A stretch of DNA of 64,000 nucleotides from assembly GCA_012934845.2 (NCBI GenBank), contig WNNJ02001590.1, forward strand, positions 181,992 to 245,991. Direction: 5' to 3'. Shown here piece by piece: positions 1 to 13,400 of the stretch (the first letter of the stretch is position 1; each line of letters begins with the position of its first letter). The DNA is from Pomphorhynchus laevis. Taxonomy: Eukaryota > Acanthocephala > Palaeacanthocephala > Echinorhynchida > Pomphorhynchidae. The translations under genes and the position numbers were made by a program. The notes under the pieces were generated by a model. It had not been told where the DNA came from and searched no databases. It saw nothing but the letters and a program-made list of their open reading frames with translations.

Positions 1-530
1 TACTAAATTAAAGGATAACTATATAATAACAACTATTGATAAAGCTAGTAATAACTTTGTCTTCATATGCAAAAAAAATTATTATGAAATACTGATGAAA
101 GAAGATAATTATAATGATTTAAATATAAACACAACATATAAATGTAGTGATTTAAATTTAGAAACAATTATTACAAGTCATTGTTCTATAATGAATAAAA
201 AAAGGTATAAAAATTGAATCAGATAATAAAATAATACCTATATTATATTGAAATTCAAAATTACATAAAAATCCAATAAAACCTAGGTTCATATGTAGTG
301 CGTTTAAATGTACATTAAAACCACTTTCTGTCTATATGAATAAAATACTTAAAGTAATTAAAGCACACTTTAAAAAATATTGCAAGGTAATCGAAATTAA
401 TACTGGTATAAAACACTATTTCAGTATTAATTCTACAAAAGAATTTTTAGAACAGACAAAAGGAATAAATTTTCAAAATATAAATACATACGATTTTAAC
501 CAAACACTTGTACATCTTATCTCAAATTGC
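1..530 (+). mobile_element. Penelope-like element, N-terminal half of the reverse transcriptase (fragment)
   Basis: Plus-strand translation shows the hallmark PLE reverse-transcriptase entry region: a TTIDKASNNFVF block (the usual DKG/N 'thumb-up' block) followed by YWNSKLHKNPIKPRFI, matching the near-universal PLE motif 'LPKLHKNP-x-RFI'. The reading frame is interrupted between the two blocks, so this copy is dead. It runs off the left edge and loses similarity near position 530. It probably belongs to the same AT-rich family as the PLE pieces at 3.7 and 23 kb, judging from the same N/K/I-rich composition. Confidence 0.8.
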
Positions 531-845
531 CTCATACGCATTAACCGATGGTATTGAACTTGAATGTAAATTGTTCTCCATAATTTGAGTTATATTATGT
601 TGTAAATCCTCCCGGTTGATGATAATCTCTAAGTTAGCTTCAGCTGTAATAGTGGAAAGTGATTTTCTGATACATCTTAACGGCTCTTTTGCAAACATTG
701 CATGTTTTGCAGAGAGCACTCGGGCCATTACATGTATCACAACTTTTTGAAATTTGCATGCCCATTATAAGTCAATTTGTGTTTAAGTGAAATCAGTAAG
801 GAATCTAACTGATAATATAATAATATTTTTTAAATAGAAAATTAT
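531..845. other. No recognisable gene
   Basis: A 72-codon minus-strand open frame (522-740) has no recognisable domain. The rest is AT-rich with nothing assignable. Confidence 0.5.
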
Positions 846-1084
846 TTTTTCTGATTGTGGCACGATATTATCCTCAAGGTATTTTGATCTTATTTTTGAA
901 ACAGCAGGACGCTACTAATCAGAGTGGGTGGGTATCATCAGCTGCTGACCCAGACCTACATTTCACGTTTCGACCCTTCTTATCCGCAATCTCCGTACAC
1001 TGATGCTGATCGGATTTGAACTCAGGAAGTCTGTATCGCGATTCAACGCTACATCCACTAGGCTGGCTGCTTCCGTGGTGTAGA
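846..1084 (-). mobile_element. tRNA-derived SINE, copy A
   Basis: Read on the minus strand the element starts GGAAGCAGCCAGCCTAGTGG (A-box-like TAGTGGATG), then a B-box-like GAGTTCAAATCC about 45 nt later, then a body containing GGGTCGAAACGTG, and ends in a tail with GAGGATAATATCGTGCCAC. It is clearly homologous, at high identity, to the plus-strand copy at 3,491-3,722, with differences scattered through. The two internal polymerase III boxes at tRNA spacing support a tRNA-derived SINE. Confidence 0.85.
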
Positions 1085-1413
1085 TATACATTTCTGTTTA
1101 TTACTTTTTGCTAGGGGATCGTATTCTAACGATCTATTAAAAACCCGATGTGCGTGAGAAAATTAATTATTAAATAGAAATAACACAAAAATGATATTTA
1201 ATATTATTATAATCAATAATATTTAATATTATTATGATTGGTATTTAGTGCGATATTGTTGATTATCCGCATCCGTATTATAAAAACTTATTAATCAATG
1301 AGCAATCGTTATGATGCATTTTTTAATTGGAATAGTCACTTTAGTTGCAAACCGAAAATCATCGTAAGAATCTGATAATCATATTAGTTACACAATAAAA
1401 AGAAATTGCTTAC

Positions 1414-1493
1414 CTGGTAAATCGATAATAATATACACATCATCTTCTGATTGCAGTAGATCACTAAGCCAATCCATATGAGTTTCAAGATAC
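1414..1493 (-). CDS. GPN3: GPN3 exon 4
   Basis: 80 nt encode [18 protein letters not shown] and then VYIIIDLP, matching the family's YF-x-DWL and DCPG region. The donor is CCAG/GTAAGC. The 48-nt upstream intron ends TG where AG is expected; other AGs nearby would break the frame. Confidence 0.85.
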
Positions 1494-4400
1494 CAGAATA
1501 AAAAAAATAGTTTTTAACTAATTGATGCTATTTATACATACTCTAGACAGAATACAAGTCCACCGTTTGGACCGAGATTCATCTCATCATCTTCCATTAC
1601 ATCTTGTAAGCTTATTAGATCTTTGATATCTTAAAATAGAAATTGAAATGTCTTAACAAAATTTGCAAACATTAAAAAAATGGTGAGAATAAACATTTAA
1701 AAATCTTTGCAGAATTTACAATTTGGTGATGAATGCAGTAGTATTCGAAAATTCATTAAATAAATTTAAATTACTCGTTCGTCAATATATTTTCTGTCAA
1801 TAATTTTGATACATAAAATAGGGATATTCCACGTATGCAGGGATATCCATCTCCCATCTGGAAATAGAGTATAATTCTTTATCATAAATGTGCAAATAAA
1901 TATTTTAATTTTCAGAAAATTAGTCAAACATGCCCATTTGAACAAATTAGCATTTTTAATCATTATTTTCATAATGTTTTTATGATTTTTTTCATTATTG
2001 ATTCAAAATTGCATCGAGTATAGCATTTACAATTAATAATTTAAACTTTGTTCAATACTTAAATATCAATGTTGTTTATTTTTTAAATATAAATCAAATC
2101 AGCTAACTGAGTCTACATATTTTATATAACTATAAAATAAAAACATAATAATGCTAAATCAAAATTTAATAATTAAATAACAAAATCAATAATTGTTTTT
2201 AGATTTTCTATAATTTAAATCAAGTTAAAATAAAAAAATGAAATTTAAAATAAACGTCATTTTTATGAATTGACTAATAAATAACATACATTGTATCAGA
2301 AAAAGAATTAGAGGTCATTAGGAAGAAATGATGACAATTTTTTTGAAGTATTTCGAAATTTTGAAGTATTATGATATCAGTATCACGATATTATGTGATT
2401 AATACATTAATTATTAAAATATTATTTTAAATGAAAGCATATATTTAATTTCAAATATTTCGAACTTTTGTAAGTCTAAATTTGTAAAATTTTGAAAATT
2501 GTTTAAAACGAATAATTAATAAATCAATGTGTGTTGTATCATCTTAATGAATTCAGATATCTACTGCGATATTGAACTGCACTTAAGTTCTAAATCTTAA
2601 AGTGTGAATAGATGACAAGAAGCGCAGATTTGATGATGAGATACAATCATAGTGAAATAGATTCTTTTGCATTTTCAAGTGCTGCTTAGCTTGGACGCTT
2701 ATAATACATAATTAACATCATAATTGTGATTATGTTAACAATAATGTCATCTTTGGGTTACGGACGCTTTTGTAACATAATATAAGAACAAATCAAATCA
2801 GCTAACTGAGTCTACGTATTTAATATAATTATAAAATAAACAAAACATAATAATGCTAAATCAAAATTTAATAATTAAATAATAAAATAAATAATTGTTT
2901 TTAAACGTCATTTTTAAATGAACTTCATTTTTATGAATTGACTAATAAATAACAGACGTTATATCAGAATAAGAATTAGAGGTCATCAGGAGGAACTGCT
3001 ATGCTATCAGGTTTCAGCCCCTAACTCCTCTACCCAACATAGCAGCGGGGCCAAATACATGCTAATGATGTATTTCCTCTGAAATAACTATCTAGTATCT
3101 TATTCTAATACAAAGTATATTATTTATTATCCATCCATAAAAATTTGCCACTTAAGAGTTTAAATTTATTCTTTATATTATTGTGTTGATTTATATATTT
3201 TACTATTTTCTGCTTGATGTTATTTTTATAGTAACCTAGTTTAAAATATGCATCTATTAAATTATTTAAATGATTTTGAAGAAAACCTTAAAATTTCAAA
3301 TTATATTTCAGATTATATTTAATATGCTCATGCAAAAATATGTTTCTTGTAAATTTAAATATGCCAGAGTTTAAATTTATTCTTTATATTACTGTGTTGT
3401 CTCATTTGGACAAATATTGAATTTGTCCAAGTGAGAAGATATATACCATATCATATAATATTATATATACCATATAATATTATTTTATTTCACCGGAGCA
3501 GCCAGCCTAGTGGATGTAGCGTTGAATCGCAATACAGACGTCTTGAGTTCAAATCCGATCAGCATCAGTCTACGGAAGCAGATAATAAGGGTCGAAACGT
3601 GAAATGTAGGTCTGGGTCAGCAGCTGATGAGACCTACCCAGACTGATTAGTAGCGTCCTGCTGTATCAAGAATAGGAACAATACATGTGAGGATAATATT
3701 GTACCACAATCGGGAAGAAAAAACAAAGTATATTGTTTATTATCCGCTTAATAGCTAAAATTAATTTTGATAATATTTTTTTTATTTTGTTTGATTTCAA
3801 TTTTTTTATTCAAAACCGAACATGGCAGCGAGGCCAAATACATGCTAATGATGTATTTCCTCTGATTAAATTTGACTATATAGTATCTTATTCTAATACA
3901 AAGTATATTATTTATTATCCATCCATAAAAATTTGCCACTTAAGAGTTTAAATTTATTCTTTATATTATTGTGTTGATTTATATATTTTACTATTTTGTG
4001 CTTGATGTTATTTTTATAGTAACCTAGTTTAAAATATGCATCGATTAAATTATTTAAATGATTTTGAAGAAAGCCAATATCGTTACATATTATGGCAATT
4101 TTTAAAATTTCATTATTTAATGTATTATATTTTATATTATATGGTATGCATGAATGCTCATGCAAAAATATGTTTCTTGTAAATTTAAATATGTCATCTT
4201 TACGATATAAATTAATAGTAGTTTTAGTTAATGTTAATTTAATGTTCATATCTAGATATACACCTTCTTTATCATTAATATTGGTTTTGTTAAGAATAAG
4301 GCTTTCTGGATAAATGTGCTCACTAATTGAATAAAAATTATTAGAATTAAATACACATATATCATCAATGTATCGAAACATATCGAAACATATATTATAT

Positions 4401-7400
4401 ATTGTAAATACAACATAAAAAAGCGTTGACTACATATTTCTTAGAAAATATCAAATTATGAAACTATTGAAGTATATACCCACGTTTACATAAAATTAGA
4501 TAGTTAAAATTAGATATTTATTTAAGACATATTTGACTAAAGTTTCAATAAATATCTTTAATTATAATCTTAATACGATAAAATAATATAACCTTAATAG
4601 AATGGAATCAATTGTATTGTAAACATATTTCAATTAAAGGTTCACATTGTTTGTTATATACTGCTAGTTAGAAGCAGACATTAAATATTTTTATTAATCA
4701 AGATGCCGGTAATTGTCACTAATTTGTCAGTTAATTGCTGGCACTACTTCCAACAGCATATCGCAAACTGAGGAAAATTCCAGGATTGCAATCAACTGCT
4801 GAATTAAACTGTTGAGGTATAATCATTTGGCAAATGTACCGTTTATTGTTTTACTGCTGATAAGTTCACATAGATTTTAAAGATTCTTCTGGTTGGGGCA
4901 CAACATTATCCTCACATGGGTTGTTCCTTATACGCGATATAATTAAATTTAGCGGTTCGAAATAATTTAATTTTCAATATTATAATCTATTAAATTTAAC
5001 TTGATTGCATCTGTGAGATGAAATTCCTCTGATTATGGCACGACATTATCCTCACAAGAGACAATCCCATGTGAGGATAATGTCGTGCCATAATCAGAGG
5101 AATTTCAGCTCACAGATGCAATCGAGTTAAATTTAATAGATTATAATATTGAAAATTAAATTATTTCGAACAGTTGAAATTTAATTATATCGCGGACAAA
5201 TCATTTCATCACTTACAAAAACACATTCTACAGACGCTGAAATCTATAATAATTCCATAAGTTTTATTTTATTATTCCACCTTTTCCGCTAACTTAATCG
5301 CAGTCAAGATACAATGGACCTTGTTCATTGAATAGGAAATTTATAACAGAAATTTATAATAATAAAATAACAAATAAAAATTAATATTTATTTATTATTA
5401 TATTAATAATAAATAATTAATGTATATTATTTATTTAATATTAGTCTGGCAATCGATTTTATGCATTTCGAAATGATTTACTAAAATATTCTTATTACAA
5501 TATTATGACTTTCTTTAACTTTCCGATCAAATTAAACGAATTGAATTCGCGTTTGCGATTACAATTCGAATTCAATTGGCACATCTGAAAATAGACAAAA
5601 TAACAACTGACTCTATCAGTGAAATCTTTACTTTTGCAAAATGATTAATTTTGTAATTAAATGGGTCAAATAATTATGCAGTTAAAGACCACTTATTACA
5701 ATTATGTAGTTAAGACCAATTATTATATACATAGTATGGTAAAACATTTACCTGCCAAAAGTGGATAATTGCATTCTTCAGCAGCGGGATCTAAATTAAT
5801 AACATAGGCATTTCTCCGCAATACCTCCATATGTTTCACCATATTTGAGCAATATGTTGACTAAATAATTAAGACTATATTAAATGTGATAAAATATAAA
5901 ATATAAAGTAAAATATATTAAGCATAATATAATGAAGTAAATTGTATATATATAAATTACATCAATTAAGACAGTATAAAGTGGTCAAAATTTATTAATA
6001 AACTTATAAATAATAAATCTGAATTAAAAATTATAATAATTATTAATAAATAATCTTTTATAAATATAAATAATAAATATATACTACTTGGTTTAATAAA
6101 TGCGTACAACAAATGAATACATACAATTACAAACAAAATGCATACAATTACAAAAAGATTGTGCTATATTACAATCACCTAATGAATCACAATTAACAAC
6201 AACGATTTTCTTAAACAAAAACCTCACAAATTTATATAACAAAGATTCAAAATAATAATCACCAACAATTCAAAGACAGAAGGATTATCTTCAATAGATC
6301 CATGACGTCTTCTCATAGTAACGGGCTAGGGATCAAAGCCTTCAGCTTACACCAATGAGCCGCCATCCGAATGAACCACTCAGGGTCTTTCACACCTGAG
6401 AGTTCAGTCGAGACGCACTATGGTAGGTAATCGCGAGGTGAAAAGTTTAAGAAACCTTGGTCTTTGCTCTTGAGGACGTACTCTATAAAATAAGAATAAT
6501 TCCGAGATTGTCCAGGTAACCCATAGGCGTACCTTAGCTTTTCCACTTAATGATAGATGCCGGGCTAGCTTCAGGGCCCACCTAGCTCACTTTTGTACAC
6601 TTTTGAATTTAATCATGTTTGGTCCGGCCAACCATTTAATCGTAAAGGTACATTCCAGGTATTTTAGTCAATGTGAAAAGGATAGAAGTTGATTGTTCAA
6701 TATGGAAAAGAGAGAGCTAATATTGCTAGTCTCTTTAATTTTTCTTTGTCGCAGGGGCACCATTAAATACTACCACCTGCGATTTGGCGGAGTTGAGAAT
6801 AAGATTGGATGCTGGTAACTTGTCTTTTAATCTTGAAAAAAGCGGCTGATGTCCGAGACTACATCTTTACACCTGTGTCCAGAAAACAGGGCTTTCTGTA
6901 TATGCTGTCCAGAAAACAGCATATACAATTAGATGTTGATCGCGTTTAAATGTTTTGAATAGTACAATGGAAGCAGCAAGAAATAAGATAGGAGAAAGCG
7001 GGGAGCCTTGAGGCACACCTGTGACAGGGTAGAACTGACGTGTATCAGGGTCGTCTTCACAGAAGAATCGCTTGGTATACAACAATATTTCCACCCTCTT
7101 AACAATTATCGCAGGCAACCCAAGAGACCTAAGAGAATAGATAACAAAGGGAATGGAAATACGGTCAAATGCAGCGGATAAATCAAGAAAGACTATCACA
7201 ACGATAGTCTTTCCTGTGCACCTTATCTACTGCCGAATGAACTAAGCGACACTTGACATACCTATGGAAACTTGGTGGAATTGAGCTCCGCCTACTTAGA
7301 TGATCACGGATTCTACGCGCACACGCTTTTTTGTAGATGGAGACTAGGGAGTTTTGGATCGAAATAGGGCGCAGATCCTTAGGATATGAGACAGGTTTAT

Positions 7401-10400
7401 TCTATGCTAAAAATATTCAGCGGCTAATATTAATGCCGGTCACATCGGATGGTGAGGCTAACAGCATAGATATGGCGATATCGCCATCTCTATTCTGTCA
7501 GGATATCGGTAGCTGATAAATCCCTGCTCCTGACGGCACCCCAAGGCAAGATTAGTTAGGGAGATTGTGTGGCTGCATAATTATGTACGGTTAGTAACTC
7601 CTCAACAACCTTGTCAAGGCCTATGCTGCCAATCCACTCAGATGCCCTCTCCTTCCAGCAGACAAACTTCTCCTTTTTGAATATCTTCCAGAAGGAAGAC
7701 TGAGAAGGATAAAGACGAGCAGTGCTAGTCCTATCCCTACTCAGCAGGAAACTATATCTAGAGCTTCAGTATTCTTTCGAGAAGGGATGTCTGAGATAAC
7801 CAGAAATTGGGAAGGTTTAGTATTTTAGCTAGGACCTTGAGTTTTGCTAGAGTGGGATTGAACAAACAGCTTTTATAGGTGGTCGAAAGTATCGCGGTAG
7901 CTTGCGAAGAGATATAGGAATTGAATCGAGTCAGACTCGCATTTCCTACAACTGAAAAGAGTCGGATCGCAGCCTAGAAGAAGGCCACTTTGATTGGATC
8001 AAAGTGAAACCGTCTACTCAGCAATGTCTTCCTCTAATCGCCAGCGAAGTAAGTCGTGCGAGGTGAACAGTTGTTGGCGTGACTGCTCAACACAGGTAGG
8101 CTTAAGCAGCCACCTCTCGTGTAGTAGAATGTTGAGGAGTGAGTTAGTTTTTGTGCAATGAAAGGTAAGGGATAACGGTTTATGAATAAGATAAACGTTC
8201 CTGGATTTGTGAAGTGCTACATTAATCCAACGACCAGCTCTGTCGTTGAAATCATCAAGTAGCATGTCATAACCGCTACATAAAATATTGTCCAGGAGAT
8301 CATTGTTCTTGTGAATCTCTCCCAGCCAAATATATATATTGGCTATACTGATGCGTTTATAGTTCTTCAAGAGTGTTATCGCTAAACAAGACAGGGCTGG
8401 CCAAGAGTAATATAAAGAATGAATGATCATAAATGGCACTTAACTAAGGTTAATAGACCTTGGGAATAAGAGGAATTAATTGGTTCAAAGTAAAGTAGGA
8501 GATTATGTGCTTTGGAATAAACCCAGTAATGTTATGGGGAGAATTGATAGTTTCTTGAAGGACTATAACATCCGCATCTCGTCCAGATAAAAGGCTAAAG
8601 GCAGAGATCACAATCAAGAAGTGTCACAATCATTAATAAACAGTGGGAATACTAACGTTCAACTGTCGAACTTATGTCGCTCCTGCAAAGGTCCTAATGC
8701 AAGATGCAAAGCAGGTTTGTGTGCTCGCTCAGGAAATACTTGCACAGATTGCTGTGTAAAATCGTGTGCAAATCGTTTAAATTCACCGACACGATGTAAT
8801 AAACATAATATCAGCGCGTACCAATCCGCCACATTTAACTCAACAATCTAAAACGACTAATGATTGTATCTCAAAAAGCATCCAATCACAATCAGCCAAT
8901 ATCCATCCACGAAATATTCAAGAGGTTTCTCGTCAAGAAAATGCGGCACCAAGTTCAATGTTCAAATATTGACTGTCCTTTTGAATATCAACATGGATAC
9001 CAAAGCGGATTACACCAGGTTTCGTTGAACATAGCCTACTGCTGTTTCTGCGCTACTTAAAATATGATAGTAAAACGGAAAAACATTAATTACACTTTCA
9101 ACCACACTCAGCAAGCTCGACAACAAATTTAATATCGACAATCCAACAAAACAACTCTATATCAGATGATATTTCGCAGCTCATACCCGTTATCCAATTT
9201 CTATAAACTCAATTTAAGTCGGCTTCATCTAAGGAGCAACTATCTCAAACCGATGTTCATACTGCAGCACCTTAATCGTTTGTCCAAATTGATACGTCAA
9301 CTGTTCCAACTATAGTTTGAAGTCAACTAATTAGATCATGCTAGTCTACATCACACTCATCGTCTCGGATATAGGTATATCAAGCCATCTCAGAGCGATA
9401 AAAGAATATTCTATGTTGCGGAATGTAATCGCCAACCGACTTCCATCAGAAGATGACAAGAAAGATGTTCCTATTTTACTAAACAATTGTCTCAGCTCTA
9501 TTGATATTCAAAATGCCAAATTTTGATGAATATATATACTATATATACTATATATTTTTTTCTTTAACAATCTCTGAACATGTTATGTCTTACTGAATCA
9601 TGGCATTGTGATAGCTCGACCTTACTAATGTGCTAATCAGCACATCTGCAGATAACTTATTTTCTTACTTATTTTCCCGCAACTAGAATATTGTCTCCGT
9701 TTACTAGTCAACTTAACTAAATCCCCACAAACTCTATCAACTCGTTATTCACACAGACGCTCGTATCTTATTGTGGCTCCGACGCTTTGATCATATTTCT
9801 TATCATCTATTTCTTCTCAATTGCCCTAGAATCTCTCAACGCGTCACCATGCGCTTACAATTTATTGTTTCTCCATTCGACTTATCATAATATTTCAAAC
9901 GTTCTTCCCACCACTCAATTTATATATATTCCATAACTCTACGATCCAGTCACACTGGTATCTTATCCATTCTTAGATAGTGCATTAAGTATGGCCTCAG
10001 CGCACACCATGTTTCTGGGCTGCTATAATGGAACCGCCTTTAGTTGATATTCGCTCCTCTTCAACATTTTGCACTTTTAAGCAGATCATTTCACTTCAAC
10101 TACTCTCCCTCAGCGAAGTCTGATATGATCTTCCTTCATTTCACATATGTCCCTCTGGCGTATATATCTTGTCCATTAAAACCAAAATTCATTGTTGGCA
10201 ATACTAACGATAAACCATAAATATTGCACCCTTTACACATTTCTTGCCAGTACACAGTACTAAATTTGATATTTTTTTTCACTTTTTAATTTTATTTATT
10301 GGTCAACCTGTAATTGGCCCGTCCAAATTTGCCACATAAAATGAATTATATTATCCTTATATCGCATAAAGTAGTCAAATATTATCGTATAAAGTAGTCA

Positions 10401-13400
10401 AAAACTATTAATAAATTTATAAATAATAAATCTGTATAAATAATTTTTTAAGTAAATTTTTATTATCTTTATATCGATTTGATAGTAGAAAGTAGTTAAA
10501 AACTATTAATCTTTACATATTTTTATATTTCAATATTGATGCAAATAGTATAAATATCATAGGTAAGATCGCAATTAATACAATTTCATTGGTTGATTAT
10601 TTAATTTAATTTTTAAATTTAAAAATATTTTGAAGTTTTTAACCCTAAAACGATTTGTAATACCATGACAGCCTCTTTCTTTAAAAAACTTCTATATTTT
10701 CGAAAAAAATAAAGAATCACTTAAGCATTTGAAACATTTTATACAAACATCTAATTATATCTATCTAAAATATCTCAGTTTAAAAAATTTATTTAACATT
10801 AAATTTTTTCAAATTAAATAAGCTAACTGAGTCTACGTATTTTACTACGTGATGCAGTAACATTTGAGGAAAGATTGTTCCACAGTTTAGGCCCTGCAAT
10901 CGAGTATGATCGATGCGCGGTTAGCAAAAAATGACGTGGAACATATAATCTCGATCTTGTAGAATGACTACGAAGCGAAATTGAAGTTGTAAATTTCAAT
11001 AATGTAGGTAAGATGAGCTGTGAAGGGGCGTTTGCATTTATGATATTCCACATAAAGCATGCTAGTTTAAACCTTATGCGTTTCGTGATGTCTAGCCAAT
11101 ACAGCGAATTTGAATTAAATAAGCCAACGGAGTCTACGTATCTTATATTGCTAATTAAAAATAATGCAAAATAAAAGTTAAATAGTTAAATAATAAAAAA
11201 TTAATTAATAATAAATAAGTGTTATAAGATTTTATATAATTTATATCAAGATGAATTATAAACTGAAATTAAAAAGTCAATTTTTATGAATCGACTAATA
11301 GATAACAAACTATATATCAGAATAAGGATTAGAGGTCATAATATTAATATAATAAGGATAAGTAAGTCTAATATAATTAGGATAAGTAAGTCTTTGCGCT
11401 GTATCCGTCTGATGTAATTTATGTGTTTATAAATAAAATCTTTTCTATATCAGCGTTTCACAAGCGCTGATATTTAAAATATTTAAAAATATTTAAATTA
11501 CTTATTTATTTAAATATTTAAGTATTTAAAATACTGTACTGAATTTAAATAAAACAGGAATTTGGTTAAAACCATCTTTAAACATGTGGAAGCCACAAAA
11601 CTACAACTTGCTGATTGAGTACCAAAATATCTATAATGTGTGCATATTTACGTATTTATTTTATCCTACAACTCAAATATCTGAATTGTAGCTTAAACGC
11701 CGTCGTATCAGCGATAAAGAATTCAGATTTAGAACAAATTTTTGTTCAGATTAATAATGTCGGTATAGTATTGATGCCTAAAATCGTAAGAAAATTTAAA
11801 AGATACAAAATGTAATTCGAAACCAAACAAGAAAAGCGGGGAATTACTATCACAGGCATGCTGCATGTGTAATCGATTCTCGTGTAATATCATGTCACTT
11901 ATACAGTTAATACTTGTATTCATGAATAGCCTTAAGTGATTTGATTAAGTCGCAAACCGGTTGGTTTAATCCACCTATTCATTATTAAAAAATAATAAAG
12001 AGTGAACCCACATCATCCGCTAGACCGTACTTCCAAACAACCCTAGGCATGAAATATCAAGACGTACGTTGTGATTAATTGAAGTTGTAGCGCGCGTGAT
12101 CACATAATTTCCTACTGGAGATAATTTTCTACTGGAGATTATATGTAGGAATTATTTCTTACATAATTTCCTACTGGAGATCCTTGCTTGTAATAATAAT
12201 GAAGAGTGAACCCGCATCATCGGGTGCCCTACGTCTTTCGACAACGCAACCTTGTGGCTTTGACGTGTGCTTACAGAGCTTAGCCCGTGGCCGAATGGTA
12301 AGTAGTAAGTACTATGTGTGCTTACTTAGCCCCCACGGCCGAATGGTGGAGGCGTGTGCAAACTCTATGTACGGGGTTCAAACCTCGAGCATGCACTATC
12401 TCTTGACTTCTCTGTAAGCACACGTCAAATCCACAAGGTCGCGTTGTCGAAAGACGTAAGGACACCCGATGATGAATCGGGTTCATTGTTCATTAATTAA
12501 AAAATAATTCTAAATAAAATTTAAATAATTAAGTAATAAATATTTTTATATAAGGTTTTATCTAATTGATATAAAATTAAAATTTAAAATGATGAAAATA
12601 GTTTTACTAACATGTAGTTTTAACGATAAATTTGACACTTATTTTATAATACAAATGAAAAATAACTAAATATAAAGCAATACAAGAATAATAATATAAT
12701 TATAATAATATAATAATTCATAAAGTAAATGTTATTAACTCTAATTTAAAACCTGCGCTATCATATCCTTCCAAGAGGCGCTTTAGCGAAATCACAAAAC
12801 GCATTTTCTTTAGCTCATTTTACAAAAGAATTTATTATTAGAGAATCCATTATAATCAAACAGCTAAAATCTAGGCTATAAATAGATACAGGTTCTTATT
12901 CACTATATATGATTTAACTGTAAATATAATACACGATTACATCTTAAACAAATCTACAGGTTAAATTATGTGCGAGTAAAGCAATTTTTCTAATTGGCTA
13001 ATATTTTTCTAATTTTTATAGCCAATATTTCTACTATTTCTATAACCTAATTTCTTTTCTTGGTATATTGATAAATGCGATGCAGCGAAAAACGCATTTT
13101 CTTTAGCTCTTACGATAAAGCCAGCTAATAAAATATAGACTAAGTTTTTCTCCTAAATTTTTATCTAATTCGTTCCATTTAAATTGTTTTTTAATGGAAT
13201 TGTTTATATTTTTGTTATTTTATACTCATCTGTTATATGACAATTTTAGATATGGACTTGGCACCAAAATAATACCAGTGAATTTCTCCACTAGATTTTC
13301 AATTAAGTAATATATTTAGCTATGAACATGCAAATATACAACTACAAAGTTTATTCGTGCCGTATTAAAAAGTTAATTAATTAAATTTAATAAAATCACA

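Noticed and set aside
2978-3080. Canonical type I/III hammerhead, HDV-like or twister ribozyme
   Set aside because: CTGATGA and GAAA boxes are present but in permuted order and without a clean core G. An HDV-like P1/P2 arrangement can be drawn but P3/P4 and the catalytic C region are missing. The twister core sequence is absent. Kept only as a structured motif.
3431-3646. 71-codon ORF
   Set aside because: Falls in the SINE and its AT-rich flank.
12331-12399. Functional tRNA gene
   Set aside because: A- and B-boxes are present but the acceptor and anticodon arms do not fold into a cloverleaf.
12184-12417. 77-codon ORF
   Set aside because: Lies across a MITE inverted repeat and tRNA-like core; no coding character.
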